Positions 10,846-23,001 of a DNA stretch of 64,000 nt are shown here, in pieces. How positions within the stretch are numbered: position 1 is the stretch's first letter; every line of letters begins with the position of its first letter. The notes beneath the pieces were generated by a model. It did no database searches. It saw nothing but the letters and a program-made list of their open reading frames with translations, and had not been told where the DNA came from. The translations under genes were made by a program, and so were the position numbers. The DNA is from Furcasterigmium furcatum (taxonomy: Eukaryota > Ascomycota > Sordariomycetes > Glomerellales > Plectosphaerellaceae): the NCBI GenBank assembly GCA_001599815.1, contig BCIA01000005.1:4906472-4970471 (forward strand), read 5' to 3'.

Positions 10846-12526
10846 GGCGGGCGGGCTGCGGATGCAGGGCGCACCGGATTCGATTCATATGCGGTGACTT
10901 GCGGAAAGTTGATTGAAGCTGCACGGGGGAGAAGTTGTCCGTGCCAGCTTCGGACGGGACCTGGAGTAGACGCGGGGAATGCGGCCGCATCGGCCGCATC
11001 TGCCGCATCCGTGATCCACCAGATCTCACCTTGCTACTTACATTGTAGCACTAAATACTGCTAGTGCCAGTACCCCGCGGAGGTAGTTGAAGCTCGAAGT
11101 TACTATTATTGAGCCACTTCTGGTGGTAGTGGATTTTCCTGGTTGGCTCAAAATTCTTGGATGGTTGGGCTGCGGGAACTCCCTTTGCGGAGTTAGGGAG
11201 GCATCTCGAGCATGGCTCCTTGCAAATTGGATTCTCGGGCACCGATGGGCGGTCCGAAAATACTAGTGCTGATACAAAAGCATTTCTCAGTTGTACTAAG
11301 CAGCCGGTACACTGCTGTGCCGCTTATATCTCATGTCACTTACGTGCTAAACAAGAATTGGCCTGGCTAAAGATTTGCTCATTGCGTGGATGGTCTGGCC
11401 AAGGAGAAGCATCCATCAATGGATATAGACCCGTGTGAAGAGAACATAGAGACCTGAGAACATACTAATACATGTTGTGTATTCGTTGTTGACCAGGTAC
11501 CTGACAAGACAATCAAGTAGGAAATCACTACTACTACCGTGTACATGAATGAAGCAACATACTGTAAACCCGCCAACCATCGAGTCCAGTGTAATGTGTC
11601 TCAAACATGTGGGATGCGCTCCCAAAAGTGCTCTGTCCGAATCTCATCCCTTGTCCATGTTCCCCATCTGCTCAAGTTGATGTGCCCGGGGGGGGGGGGA
11701 ATGGGTCACTTTTACCTCTATGCACAGGCAACACCAGCGACGGATTTTGAATGCGCTCCCCGGGACGCCGATGACTGAATTCGTTACGGGCAGAAGGTAT
11801 ATGGCTTGAGGGTCGGGACATGAGCTGACGATCAGCGATCACCGTTGGCTGTGGCCTAGATCAAACATTACCCACGAGTTGTGCAGACTCCCTTGTTTAC
11901 TGTCAATAAAACGGTGCCGGGTTTGGTCAGACAGGCCCGGCTTGCGACACATACGCTGTCAAATTGCAATTTGAAAGGCGATCGCCTCAACGGCGTGAAG
12001 GTACTAGACAAGAGTAGAGAAGCGACGGGAGCATGTGGCCTGCCTATTTACCACCAACATTCAAGTCAAGGTGCTTTGGTTTCCAAGCCTCCGGTACCCC
12101 GATGTTTAGACCCAGTCGTTGCAATGTTAGTGAATGTTTGCGGGGTTCATACTTCACTTCCATCACTTTGCAGTCTTAGAATTACCCACAAGTCATCGGC
12201 GTGCGTAGGGCCCTGGAGGCCAAGCAAGGATACGTCTTCCTCTCGCCATTTCCACCCCACTGCTAGGGAGGATCCATGATAACGGAACCTGAACTTGAAA
12301 TGAACGCCTACGTCACAAGTGGCCCCAGCTCCAACGAATGTGACCAGGACTTCGGTCTTGGGCATCGCGAACGATCAAGTTCAAGTTCTTGAGTGGTGGG
12401 ATCAAACTGCAGCGGGGATCATGGATCGAGTCGATCACCTGCCCAAAATAGTAAGTATTTAGCCGACGTCCACCTTGGAGAAATCCGCCAAGCCCGACAC
12501 CGCACGATTTCACAGCAGCGGCAGCT
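10846..12526. other. Long divergent intergenic region with poly-G tract
   Basis: It lies between two divergent genes. A homopolymer of about ten G lies near 11688-11699. The short frames do not look coding. At 12421 a short ATG frame is followed by a perfect GTAAGT donor (12451), but I could not join it in phase to the next gene. Confidence 0.45.
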
Positions 12527-12532
12527 TATAAA
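12527..12532 (+). promoter_or_regulatory. TATA box of the M14 peptidase gene
   Basis: TATAAA about 80 nt upstream of the first codons of the signal-peptide-like frame. It suggests that transcription begins after the out-of-frame ATGs at 12551 and 12554, or very near them. Confidence 0.4.
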
Positions 12533-12606
12533 GAAGAGGTCGACTTGCCCATGATGCGATTCATTACGGTCAATATCCGGGGAACTCGACAATCATCGAA
12601 CACTCG

Positions 12607-14293
12607 TTGGCCGTGACGCTGCAACGTTGCCTTCTTCTCTGTGCCACGTTGGTGTCATCCGTGGCTCACGGTCAAAGACAATATGGATTCAACCACCGTG
12701 ATGTCGTCCGGGACAATGACGTTGTCGCAAGAAACTTTCCGGATGTGGACATTGACGTCCGCTCGCCGGCCTTCTTGACACCCGAGACTGTTCCTGAGAC
12801 CTTCCACGAAGGAACGACAGGTCCAACCGACGACGTCACATTTGGTAAGTGCTCGTCTTACTATTCAAACACGGGACGGTCACGATAATAACACGCGATG
12901 TTTGTTTTTCGCAGAGAAGTTCCTCCAATCCCTTGCCACCAAGCACACGTGGATGGATTATAAGCACTTTTGCTTCAAAACCGAGGAGGGCAGAAGGGTT
13001 CCGTATCTGCGACTCTCTGCAACAAATCAAGCCACTGGCACCGAGAAAGTCCGCGTATGGGTGCAGGGAGCAGTTCATGGAGACGAACCTGGGGCTGATC
13101 AAGCCGTCCTTGCGTTTCTCGGCGCCCTTGATGCCAGCCCTGCGCAGGCCGCTTCGTTGCTCGAGCGACTAGAGATTCTCGTTGTGCCGCGGTACAACCC
13201 GGATGGCGTCTTCTATCTTCAGGATACATACGCCACGAACTTCGATCCCAACAGGGATCACATCAAGCTGGCACGCCAGTACACGCGGGATATAAAACGG
13301 CAATTCAACAAGTTTGCGCCGCATGTTGCCATAGACGTTCATGAATACACGGCAACTCGACAATACGGCCGGTATCACTTGGGCTCCGATTCTCTCTTTG
13401 CGGCCGGGAAGAATCTGAACATCCACCCACACATTCGCAACATTTCGGAAGCACTCTTCGCGCCGCAGATTACAGAGGACTTGGCTGGCTACGGTATCAC
13501 ATCAGGTCGCTATGTTACCGGCACCGCGAGCCAGAATTTGGATTTCGAGCCTACCTTCACCGAGGCAGGGTCGGACGCCAAGATCGGCCGGAACGGGCTC
13601 GGCCTGACCCAATGCATCACCTTTCTATCAGAGACTCGGGGCATTCAGCTCACGGATCAACACTTCCAGCGCCGAGTGTCCACGGGCTTGATAACCATTC
13701 TCTCCATACTGGAAACGGCCAGGAAGAATGCTGATCTCGTCCTCAACACCGTCGATGGAAGCATCCGCTCCATGGTCTCTGGCGAGAATGCCCGCGACAT
13801 CGTGGTGACAGACTTCACGACCGAGATCACTGGCAATGTTACCCTCGTCGACATCACAGACGACACCGTCGCCTTACGGCCTGTCAAGTTCCGCTCAGCC
13901 ACGCCTACCACTGCCAACCTCACGCGTGCCCGGCCAGAGGCCTACCTCATTCCAGCGGGCTGGGCAGATCTGACCGAGCACCTCTCCGACCTAGGCCTGG
14001 AAGTGGAAAAGCTGAGCACGCCGTGGCAGGGAGCTGTGGAAGCCCTCACCATCCAATCTGCCAAGTTCGACAGCTCTTACTACGAAGGCGTTGTCCGCGT
14101 GTCGGTCACATCTGAGGCTTCGGACAAGGTGGTAGATTTGCCCGCTGGCAGTTACCGCGTGAGCACCCGCCAGAAGAACGCGGCGCTCGCATTCATCGCG
14201 CTGGAACCTGAGGGTATCGACTCTTTCGTCACCTTTAACATCATTCCCGTCCAGGCAGGAGACGAGTATCCTATTTATAGGGTGATAGAGTAG
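12607..14293 (+). CDS. Secreted M14 zinc carboxypeptidase-like protein, start codon not found
   Basis: Exons: up to 12844 (5' end uncertain) and 12915-14293, phase 1. The first exon encodes a plausible signal peptide (TLQRCLLLCATLVSSV, ending AHG) but has no in-frame ATG between the preceding stop at 12529 and the intron; TTG, GTG and ACG codons sit where the start is expected (12607-12618). The mature part has the M14 zinc-site pattern HGDEPG and, later, the third ligand His in VDVHEYT, with a candidate catalytic Glu in FLSETRG. It should cleave C-terminal residues or related amide bonds outside the cell. About 562 aa from position 12607. Possible explanations: non-AUG start, an unseen upstream exon, a lost start codon, or an assembly error. 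Confidence 0.7.
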
Positions 14294-14688
14294 CGCTTTC
14301 ATGTCTATGTTGAATCGCCTTAGCAACCATTCACCTACAGAACGAGAGCTCGTCAGCGGAGGTGGATTATGTTTCTCCGGCATGGCGCTGGAGATCTGGG
14401 GATAACCTTAAGGTTAGGAATAGCGATGACTTCGGGCTTCATTCTGTGCCGGCGACTCTCGCTGGTCATCACCGACCGGGCGAGTGACTGAATAAGCCGC
14501 TCCTCCCTGGCTCAGCGATCCCTTCCCCTTACGGCCCCTGCAGGACCAGACTGCCACAGGCGCTACAGCTGAGTAACATGGCGGCGTCCGCAGCGCCCCC
14601 TTTCCCCACGACGTTCCCCCGCATTCTCTCGTCTGCAATTACCTGACTGAACAACCACGCGACTGAACATCGCTCTCTTACTGCTGTG
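14294..14688. other. Short intergenic region
   Basis: Between the M14 peptidase and the DUF7730-like gene, both on the plus strand. Nothing recognisable. Confidence 0.4.
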
Positions 14689-15944
14689 ATGTCTTCGCCC
14701 ATGTTTCCCAACTGGACACGGAGATTCTTCCCTGGATCATCGGAAACCAAGCTCCCCAGTCTCCCATTCCTCCCCGAAACCCGTGCTCGCCCCATCACAC
14801 CACCAGAGGGCAGCACGCCCAGCGATGCCGCCGTCCGCAAGTCGGCCTTGTTCACGCGCGTCCCCTTTGAAGTCCGGCGACAGATTCTTATTGAGGCCTT
14901 CGGTGAGCAGACAATCCACATTGACCTTGTTTACGATCGCCCGCACGAGGAGAAGAACGGAAAGTACCATCGCTTCAGGCGCGCGCCGCGGTACGACGGA
15001 AAGCCGGAGAATCGACCAAGACCTTCCAAGCTGCACCTTTTGAAGTCGAAGAGGTATCTGTGGTACAGCTGCGTCTGCCATCAGGGCTTCCCGAACGCTA
15101 GCCAGTGGTCACGCACCTACGAGCCGTGCGATGATGATTGCGGCAATCACTTGGTCGGCTGCCACTTCTGGCCGGGGGAGCTGCTGGGGAAGTGCTCCCT
15201 TGGCGTTATGGGATGGCTGTTGGCCTGTCGGCAAGCGTAAGCTCCCCCTTGCCATCTTCTCGGAGAAGTTACTGAAGGAAGCATCAGCGACTAACGTGCA
15301 GGAATAGGTACAGCGAGGGGATGAACGTGCTTTGGGCGACAAACACCATTCGCATCGAGCATGGTTCTATCCTGCGACACGCGCGACGGCTCTTCCTGCC
15401 TCACCGATGGGCCCAAGTGCCGCGGATCGAGGCCCTAGAAACTTTCGGGTATAGAGACCACGTTTCCTACACAGGCGTGACGACGGTCGCCTACATGGAC
15501 GGCTTGATTCCGGCGTTGGAGACGCTGCGCGAGCTTCACATTTCGGTCCAGACACATGCGATCAGGCCTCCTGGGACCGGCGACGATCCCAAGGGCGGCG
15601 CGATGGCGACGCTCATACTGATTGAGGGCATGCTTCGCAAGCTGCCGCCCACGGTGAAGGAATGCACCGTTGCGGTGCCCAGCTCGGTGTACAAGATCCT
15701 TCGAGACGATGCGGCGAGGGAGGGAAGAGCTGTTGAGCGGTACAGCGACAGGCAGCGGGAGAGGCACTGGAGGTTGCTGCCAGGGGCGCCCACCCAAAGG
15801 GAAGGGTATTGGGTTCAGCTGGGCAAGGTGGATATGGCCGCCAACCTCCTCATTCCGTGCTTTGGGACCGGGAGTATCGAGTTCCTGGACGGCACGGATA
15901 TTGCCCGGGAGGATCTGATTCTGTACGGCTTGAAATGGGCCTGA
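14689..15944 (+). CDS. DUF7730-like (F-box-like) protein
   Basis: 396 aa from exons 14689-15236 and 15302-15944, phase 2, with branch site CTAAC before the acceptor. ATG 14689 is the first true ATG. After a basic, Pro/Ser-rich N terminus comes the F-box-like opening TRVPFEVRRQILIEAFG, then a region with several Cys/His (CVCHQGF, CDDDCGNH). Next comes the family signature ACRQANRYSEGMNVLW split by the intron, and a leucine-rich C-terminal half (LIPALETLRELHI). This layout is common in large fungal families annotated as DUF7730 or 2EXR-like; their function is unknown. No secretion or membrane signals, so it is probably intracellular. Confidence 0.75.
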
Positions 15945-16074
15945 GGGCGTTGCATCTACCATGCTCTCCATTGGCATCTGATCATTCATCGCGACGAAAC
16001 ACGGCGATCGAGCGTGACAGCTGCCATTGCACGGATCATACCATCCACAGGGCACCTTTCGAGTCTCAAGCCTC

Positions 16075-18290
16075 TCACCAATCCGTCCCGCTACAGCCAT
16101 CGGTCAGCCCGCCCGCGGCCTTTTGAACGCCGTTGTTCTTGAAGCACCGCTTGACCCAGACGACCGTCCTAAAGCTCGCCTCCCACTCCATGCCCTCGTC
16201 ATCGGGCTCGTCGTAGTACTTGAACTTCCACTGCGTCAGGCCGCCGCCCACGCAGCTCTTGGCGTGCTTGAGGAGGCCCTTCTGGCCCCAGTCCCAGGTA
16301 GCCCAGCCGGCGCCTGCACGCGTTCGAGTCAGTCTCGAGCTGGAGGTGGGTGAAGAGGGAGGAGGAAATCGAAACATACCCTTCATCTTGTACACGCTGG
16401 ATGCTTCAAAGGGGTACCAGGTTCCCTTGCAGGTGCCGTATGGCTCCTTGATCAGGGTCGGGCGGTTGTTGCGCTTCATGTTGATCTGGTACGTGAACTT
16501 GCCCTCCTTGAGCTCGCCGCCGTACTTCCAATTCATGGGGTTGCTTGGTCGTCGTCAGCGAATCCCGATCTTTTCCGGCATGGATGTCCTCGACAGGGGG
16601 GAAGGCACTTACTGGTTTCCACCATCGCAGCTGTGGATGATTCTTTGGAACGCATCCTTGCAGTCCTGCTTATCGAGGTCTCCCGCCCCCTCGTCCAGCT
16701 TGACCCAGAACTGGTGCTCCTCGGGCGTCCCGACGTCAAAGCTCTCGTCGTCCTCCCACTCGTCGTTGCCCGAGTCGGGGGAGAGGCCGTCGCAAAAGCC
16801 CTTGTAGTGTTCGTCGAGGCGGTCGGCGGACGCGTAGCCCTTGCGGCCCTTGTCGGACCAGCATGTGAGGACGGGCTCGCTGTTCCCTCCGCACACGTCG
16901 CTTTCCACTTCAAGAATCTCGGCGCGGATGTCGACTGCCTTGGCAAGTGCGAAGGATGCAATCGTCCGATGGCCCTCGAGGTTAGGATGGAAGAGCTTGC
17001 CGACCGAGTCGGGCGCTCCGAGGCCGAAATAGTCCCAAAGACGGTTGTAGGGGAAGGGAAGGGTGTCTGGGTCATCGTCGCCAGGGCAGCCGGGAGGCTC
17101 GGGGGCGCGGCGGTCGAGCTTGTGCAGAGCTGAAGCGCGGGGGTTGGGGGATTTGTAGAGGACGCTGTCGTAAATGCTGCGGGCGCGGAGCTTCTCGATA
17201 CTGCGCCGGACGGACTCGGAGCGGAGGGCCTCGGCGGCCTCGAGCTGGCGGCGGCGGAGCTCGTCGTGCAGGCCGGGCTCGGCGTGGGTGTTGAGCTTGA
17301 AGAATTGGAGGTTGGGCTGCTCGCTGTCGGGGTAGAAGCCGGTCGAGCTGGAGCTGCAGTACTGGCCGTCGATTTCTGCGCAGAATCACATCAGTTTATG
17401 GTCTCATGTTCAGTAGTGGCAACATTATAAAGGGGCAGGGCTGTTTACTCACCCCTGGGCCACGGATCCCAGTTGGCAAAGCCAACGTGGTAGTCGACGT
17501 CATCCTTGACCTCGTCAATGGCCTCTTGGATGACCCTGTTGATGCCGCGGACCAACGAGTTGAACTTCCCCCGGCGCTCCTTCGTGAGCTTCAGCCCGAT
17601 CAGGTCCGAGCCGACCTTGGGTACATGCCAAATCTGGTCATCCTCGCAGTTATCCGTGTCCTCCTCAAAGTACTCCGCATACCCGTTATAAATCACGATC
17701 CCATCATCTGCCATCTTCCCGTCAATCGCCTCCAGAACCTGCACCAGATTATCCTTCAGGATGGTATCGATGTTCTCCTCCGCCTTGGCGATGACATCGT
17801 TGCAGTTCTGCTCTGAATACAGCGGGATCATGATGCAGATCTTGATCATCTGGGCGAGGCACAGGTCGTTGCCGCCGGCCGTCATGATGAGGAGGTCGAT
17901 GTCGCTGTCGAGGTCCTCGGCCTGCTTGAAGATGTGCTCGGAGCGGTCGCCGCTGCAGGCGTGGTACTGGAACTTCTCGACGCCGGAGCCGATCTTGTCG
18001 TAGACCATCATGGGGTATGCGCCGTCGTAGCGGGAGCAGGCCCAGTCGTTGTGCTTGTGGATGAAATCGCCGAGCTGCTCGCCGGAGCCGATGCCGGCTG
18101 TGAAGGAGTCGCCGATGGCCACGAGGTGGTTCACCCAGCTGAAGTCGGTGGGGTCGCGGTCGTCGCGGCGGACGAGCTCGACAGAATCCGGAACGAGCCG
18201 ATCTCTGCCGGCGCCGGACGAGGCATTGCGGAGGTTGGAGCGGGCGTGGACGAGGCCACCAAGGGCAGACAAGAGGATGAGGCTCTTCAT
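16075..18290 (-). CDS. Secreted SGNH/GDSL-type esterase or lipase
   Basis: 667 aa from exons 17453-18290, 16613-17375, 16380-16543 and 16075-16313. Residues 1-16 form a signal peptide, followed by a pro-like stretch ending in RRDD. The SGNH blocks are clear: block I GDSFTAG (nucleophile Ser about 62), the GGND block (about 139-142) and the catalytic HPNLEGH block in exon 2. This places it among fungal secreted lipase/esterases acting on ester bonds outside the cell. The C-terminal third (exons 3-4) is a separate Cys-containing domain with MNWKYGG and QINMKRNNR. It is about twice the size of a minimal GDSL lipase because of the insert and the C-terminal domain. Divergent from the LysM gene over about 1 kb. 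Confidence 0.85.
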
Positions 18291-19336
18291 GGCGAGTCGA
18301 GGGAACTCACGATCTCCAGCAAGGAGCTTGCAAGAAAGCGAGAAGAGAAGGACAGCCGGACGTCTTGGACGAGGTCGCCTCTTGGGCAGACCCGACGTCC
18401 ATTCAGCTCGTCACTCAGTCAGTCGATCAACCAGCCAAGACTTACCCGGAGTCGTTATCCGGGGACAAATCTCACGAATGTGGCATGTGCCGCGGTCTGA
18501 CTGAGTCCGCCTCAGCAGGGTGCATCCCTCCATGCGTGAGCCATGCAGCCCACATAGTCTTGGTCCGAAGCTTCGGTGCTTCCAACATGCCGATTCTGTA
18601 TACGCTGTACTCGTAAACGCACTTTCCGAGGCCAGATAAGGCAGTCGCCCTGAAGATCGCATCATTGACCGCTTACACCGCGGGACGGGTAAGGCTGTCA
18701 GCGCCAACTTCTGACCACTCAGAATCAGGCAATGGGTGAGCACTAGTACGAGGAAGAAGCTTCGCCCCCCTGCGTTACACTGCAGCGCTGATCGGCGCCG
18801 TTCGTGGGGCTTCCAGGGGCTGCATCGGGTGTCCCCGCGCCTTGTATCGGTACTTTCAGAGTTCATCGGCGCCACAGCCGGGGTTTCGACACCCCCTTTT
18901 TTCAAGAATCACCTTGGTGTCAACTGGTGCTTAGTAGAACCTCGAGGGTCGATCTTGGCCTCAACCACGTTCTCATCCGAATAATCACGCCCGATGAGAC
19001 TGAGGCTTTTCTGCTACTGGGCGGCCACGAGAATTGTCTCACTTCCCCTGACGCATGCTGCAGAACCTTCCCCGCGGGAACACAACCTCCTTGCCTCGGT
19101 CCGGGTCATGAGTAGTGCGAGGCTCGAGGGTGTGGGCAGACATCACTCAGCGATGATGGTCACGGGGGGTGATACTCGGAGATGAATGTCCGACCTCGAG
19201 TGGCTTCGAGGTCAACCGCTTCCCGCTTCCCGCTTCCCCGACCCGGACAACAACCAGTTGACCTCGAAGCAGTTGAGACGAGCTCGCCGCCGCTCGTCGA
19301 CAGTTTCAAGCTCACGCCCTCGACGTTGCTATCACC
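18291..19336. other. Divergent intergenic region (GDSL hydrolase / LysM protein)
   Basis: Promoter space for two secreted-protein genes reading outward. No gene, RNA or strong repeat seen. Confidence 0.45.
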
Positions 19337-21348
19337 ATGGCTTCAAACTCCAATATGGCACGACTTGTCTTTATCGTGGCCCTCGTTGGCAATGCCCTCA
19401 TCACTTCTGCCCAAGACTCCAGCCCTGGCGGTCCGACCAACCCCAACATCGCGCCCAACTGCAACGGCTACCACACCGTCGAGGACGGCCAAGGTTGTTG
19501 GGATATCCAGCAGCTCTACGACATCTCACTTGACCAGTTCCTGGAGTGGAATCCAGATGTTTCTGATGACTGCCTTGTCAACTTCTGGCTCGGCAACGCG
19601 TACTGCGTCTCCGTCGGCCCTGCTGTGACCACGACCACAACTCGTCCGCCAGTCACGACGACTGCTATCACAACTTCCAGCGCGCAGACCACCACTTCCG
19701 GGCCGCAGACCTCTGCCAACACGACTTACTCTACTCGAGTGCCCGTCACGGAGTGGGATGTCACCGGAACCACCATCGGCACCGCGTGGCCGCCTGAGAA
19801 GACACAGGCGGGACAGCACGTGGGGTGCACGAACTGGCACTATGTCAACAATGGCCATACGTGCGAGTACATTGTTGGCTCTTTCGGGCCGCCTGGCCTG
19901 ACGATGAGAGATTTGTGAGTACCGCTCGTCCTCAGGCCTTTATTAATCCAGATGATAACAAGCCAAACATGAAGCCTAGCCTGGAACCCTGCCGTGGGCT
20001 CAGACTGCCGCGGGCTATACTGGGACACCTGGGTCTGCATCGATATCGGGCCTCAGTCGTCAACCTTCTCGCCCAATTTCCCCACGGCCAACGGGACGGT
20101 CGCCCCTATCCCTGAGCCAACTGACTTTGTGCCCACATCTCTTCCTCCGGTCGAGGAAGAGATTCCCACGCCCACGGCCAACGGGCTCTCGCCCAGCTGC
20201 CGCGCCTTCTATCAGGTGCAGGCCGTAAGTCGTGACCCATCCTCTGACATGCACCAATGCTGATGTGGACCAGGACGAGAACTGCGAGACCATTCTTGCT
20301 TTCGGCGTCTCCACGCGCGAGCAGTTTTTCGAGTGGAACCCCCATCTCGACGGAAACTGCAACGCCCTCTGGGTTGACTACTACTACTGCATCGCTGCCT
20401 ATGACCCGGCGGACGTGTCCAACCTGCCGGCCCCGCCAACGGCCACCACTCGCCCGACGGATACGGCCGGTGGCACCACAGGTCTTTGCACGTCCTGGTA
20501 CCGTGCTTCCTCCATTGACACGTGCGAGGATATCGTCGGCCGCTTCGGGCGCTTCACCCTCGATGACTTCTTGGGGTGGAACCTCGGCGTTGGCTCTGAC
20601 TGCGCCGGCATCCAGGCTGGGCTTTGGTACTGCGTCTCCATTCCCGGAACGCCCACGACGCCCATCGAGGATGACGTCTCCATCCCGACCGGCACGCCGA
20701 CCCAGAGCGGTACCGTCGAAAATTGTGAAGAGTACTGGCTCGTCTCGGACGAGGACACGTGCTCCGGCATCGCGCGCCACAACGGCATCTCCGTCGAGAA
20801 GCTGGTTGAGTGGAACCCCGCTCTTGGGTCGGGCTCTTCGTGCACGAATCTGGAGGCGGATCTCTATGTTTGTGTTGCCGTGGAGGGAGAGGGTGGAGGC
20901 ACTCCGCCGACTACAACACCAGGTAGTCCGGGAACCACCACAACTACGAGCGCTCCTGTGACGACCACGACCGGCGGCGGCGGAGAGTCGCCTGTATCTA
21001 CTCCGTCTCCTGTTCAGGTGAGACTTGTTCCCTTTCCTCCCAACGATCTGCGTAACTGACGAAAACGATAGCCTGGAATGGTCGAAGGATGCCGCCGCTT
21101 CTACTTCACCCAGCCCGATGATGGCTGCTGGGCCATCGCGAACGACGCTGGCATTGCCCTGGAGTAAGTGCCATTAAATCCTCATGTCGAATGGACGAAG
21201 GACTGACAAGACCGCTCAAAGTGACTTTTACGAGTGGAACCCTGCCCTCGGAGGAGACTGCAGCGGACTCTGGGTTGACACTTGGTACTGCATTGGGATC
21301 AGCGGTCCTGCGACTAGCATTTCCGAGGGCCCGCCAGTGCCCACCTGA
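19337..21348 (+). CDS. Secreted protein with six LysM domains
   Basis: 596 aa from exons 19337-19914, 19975-20224, 20274-21017, 21072-21163 and 21222-21348; phases fit throughout. The N terminus ends in a signal peptide (NALITSAQ). Six LysM modules follow, each with a first Cys, a middle Cys, a WNP-like motif and two late Cys: examples are FLEWNPDVSDDC, FLAWNPAVGSDC, FFEWNPHLDGNC, FLGWNLGVGSDC, LVEWNPALGSGSSC and FYEWNPALGGDC. They are separated by Thr/Pro/Ser-rich linkers. LysM binds chitin and other GlcNAc polymers. There is no catalytic domain. Such proteins can shield fungal chitin or accompany chitinases. It lies next to a GH18 chitinase, with a metalloprotease between them. The second acceptor, AAG at 19974, was chosen because it restores the DFLAWNP motif. 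Confidence 0.9.
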
Positions 21349-21768
21349 GGAAAGTCTCGAGACATCGGTATCAGTCTGGTAGCTCATCAAGGATTCGGCT
21401 TCTTCAAGTAATGTAGCTTCTTTCCAATTGACTGCACGGGATTTATTGAATGTGTTTCTCAAATGTTGTTGGCGTGGCTCTTGATTCAAGCGTGCACTTT
21501 ACTAGCGGGAGCCTATGATCACAAGCCCCTTCATTGCAAAAAGGCGAGGATTCACCGAACTCCATCGCCCCTGAACCTCGAAAACTGATCTGAACCCAGC
21601 ATCGTCTTTGATAGTCAATGACACTTGGCGGGATTGATTGCTGTCTGCAGTATTTGAAGCCGAAATACCCCCAACTCAGATCTCCCCGGCCCTCCGCCCT
21701 CCAATCATGATCAACAAAGAGAAACCGAGCAACTCGTGCAGCAGGTGCCAGACAGGCAATGGACAGCA
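21349..21768. other. Intergenic between convergent genes
   Basis: Joint 3' region of the LysM gene (plus) and the metalloprotease (minus). Nothing else seen. Confidence 0.45.
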
Positions 21769-23001
21769 TCACTTGCGCTTCCTGTTGTTGCACGACTGAC
21801 CAAGGTCTTCGGCCCGGACGGCCTCGAAGCGGCTGTTGCTCGCATCCGAGCTCTCGCTGAGGAACGACTTGAAGGCACTCCTCTTGACGTTGTAGAGCTT
21901 CTTCAAGCCCTCAACGTCCTGAGGCGACGGCGTAGTGTTGATGGCCAGCTTCTCGCCGTTGATGAACTCAAGAACGGACTCGCGATTGTCACTGCCGCCC
22001 GAGACGCCGCCCTTACCGCCAGCCTGCGAGGGGTAAAGCATGATGGACTTCTTGTCGAAGGGTTTTTCGCTGGCAACAAAATCCTCGCCATCGTCGAGGG
22101 GAAGCCACTCCATGGCGCCACGGAAGCCATGCTCGATGGCGGCGGTGCGCTTGGTGCAGGCGGATTGAAGCTTGCGGTTGCCGGCGACCTCACCGTCCGC
22201 GGCGATCAGGCGGCTGCGAGTGCTCTCGTAGTCGGAGAGGGCTTCGCAGTTGAAGGGGCCATGGCCCTCGCCAAACTGGACGCGGTTGCCGTTGGCTTCG
22301 CTGTAAGGATCCGTCCAGAACTGGGGGTTCTGGTGTTCGTGATGCATCCCCCAAGCGTGCTGAAAACCTAGTCAGCATTCGAATCAAAAGGGGGTGGTGG
22401 GTGGTGAACATACGCCAAGCTCGTGCGCAAAGTTGGCAATGACGTTGAGGGTGCCAATCGATGCCGAGTCGCTCAGCTTCATCTCTGGGCTGGGGCCGTC
22501 GTCTCTCTCGGTCGGCCGACCTAGGGACGTCGCGAGAAACGCGTCCGTGTTGTACGAGATGAGCAGAATCTGGCCCTTCCTGCTTTGATACTCGGCCTCG
22601 TCTTCTACCTCCTCGTAGCGGAAGTCATCAGGCAGACCAGCAAGGGCCCACATGGCCTTGGCCGCGTCGAGGGGACCAGACAGTCTGTCCTTGGCCGTCT
22701 CGTCCTTGTAGTGGAATGTGATGGTCTTGTCAGGCCACCGGTACGACTTGTTCCTCTGATTCTGCCCGGCATTCTTGATGGAGACCCAGCGCTTGCCGTT
22801 ACTGGATTCGGTGCCGTTGTCAGAGACGCTGCTGGTGTCGATGCCAAGGATGGTTACGTTTTTGCCCTCAAGACTGAGCTTGATTTCAACAGGCTCATCT
22901 TGGGACTTGTAGTGCAAAGGAGACTCCCACATCCTCGAGCCAGCATCGACGTGGCGAATGGCCAGCGCCGAGAGGGCCAGGACGGACAAGAGCTTGAGCA
23001 T
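21769..23001 (-). CDS. Secreted astacin-type (M12A) zinc metalloprotease
   Basis: 392 aa from exons 22414-23001 and 21769-22359, phase 0. The start at 23001 gives a textbook signal peptide (MLKLLSVLALSALA, then HVDAG); an upstream in-frame ATG at 23145 gives an unlikely N terminus. The zinc motif HExxHxxGxxHE is complete (His193, Glu194, His197, Gly200, His203, Glu204), but the intron splits it between HELG and HAWGMHHEH. The metzincin Met-turn is SIMLYPS. Upstream, RWPDKTITFHYKDE looks like the start of the catalytic domain. It should cut proteins outside the cell. It lies between chitin-binding and chitin-degrading genes and shares an 859-bp divergent promoter with the chitinase. Confidence 0.85.

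Noticed and set aside
12551..12616. ATG at 12551/12554 as start of the M14 peptidase
   Set aside because: Its frame reaches TGA just before the signal-peptide coding part, and there is no room for an intron to change frame.
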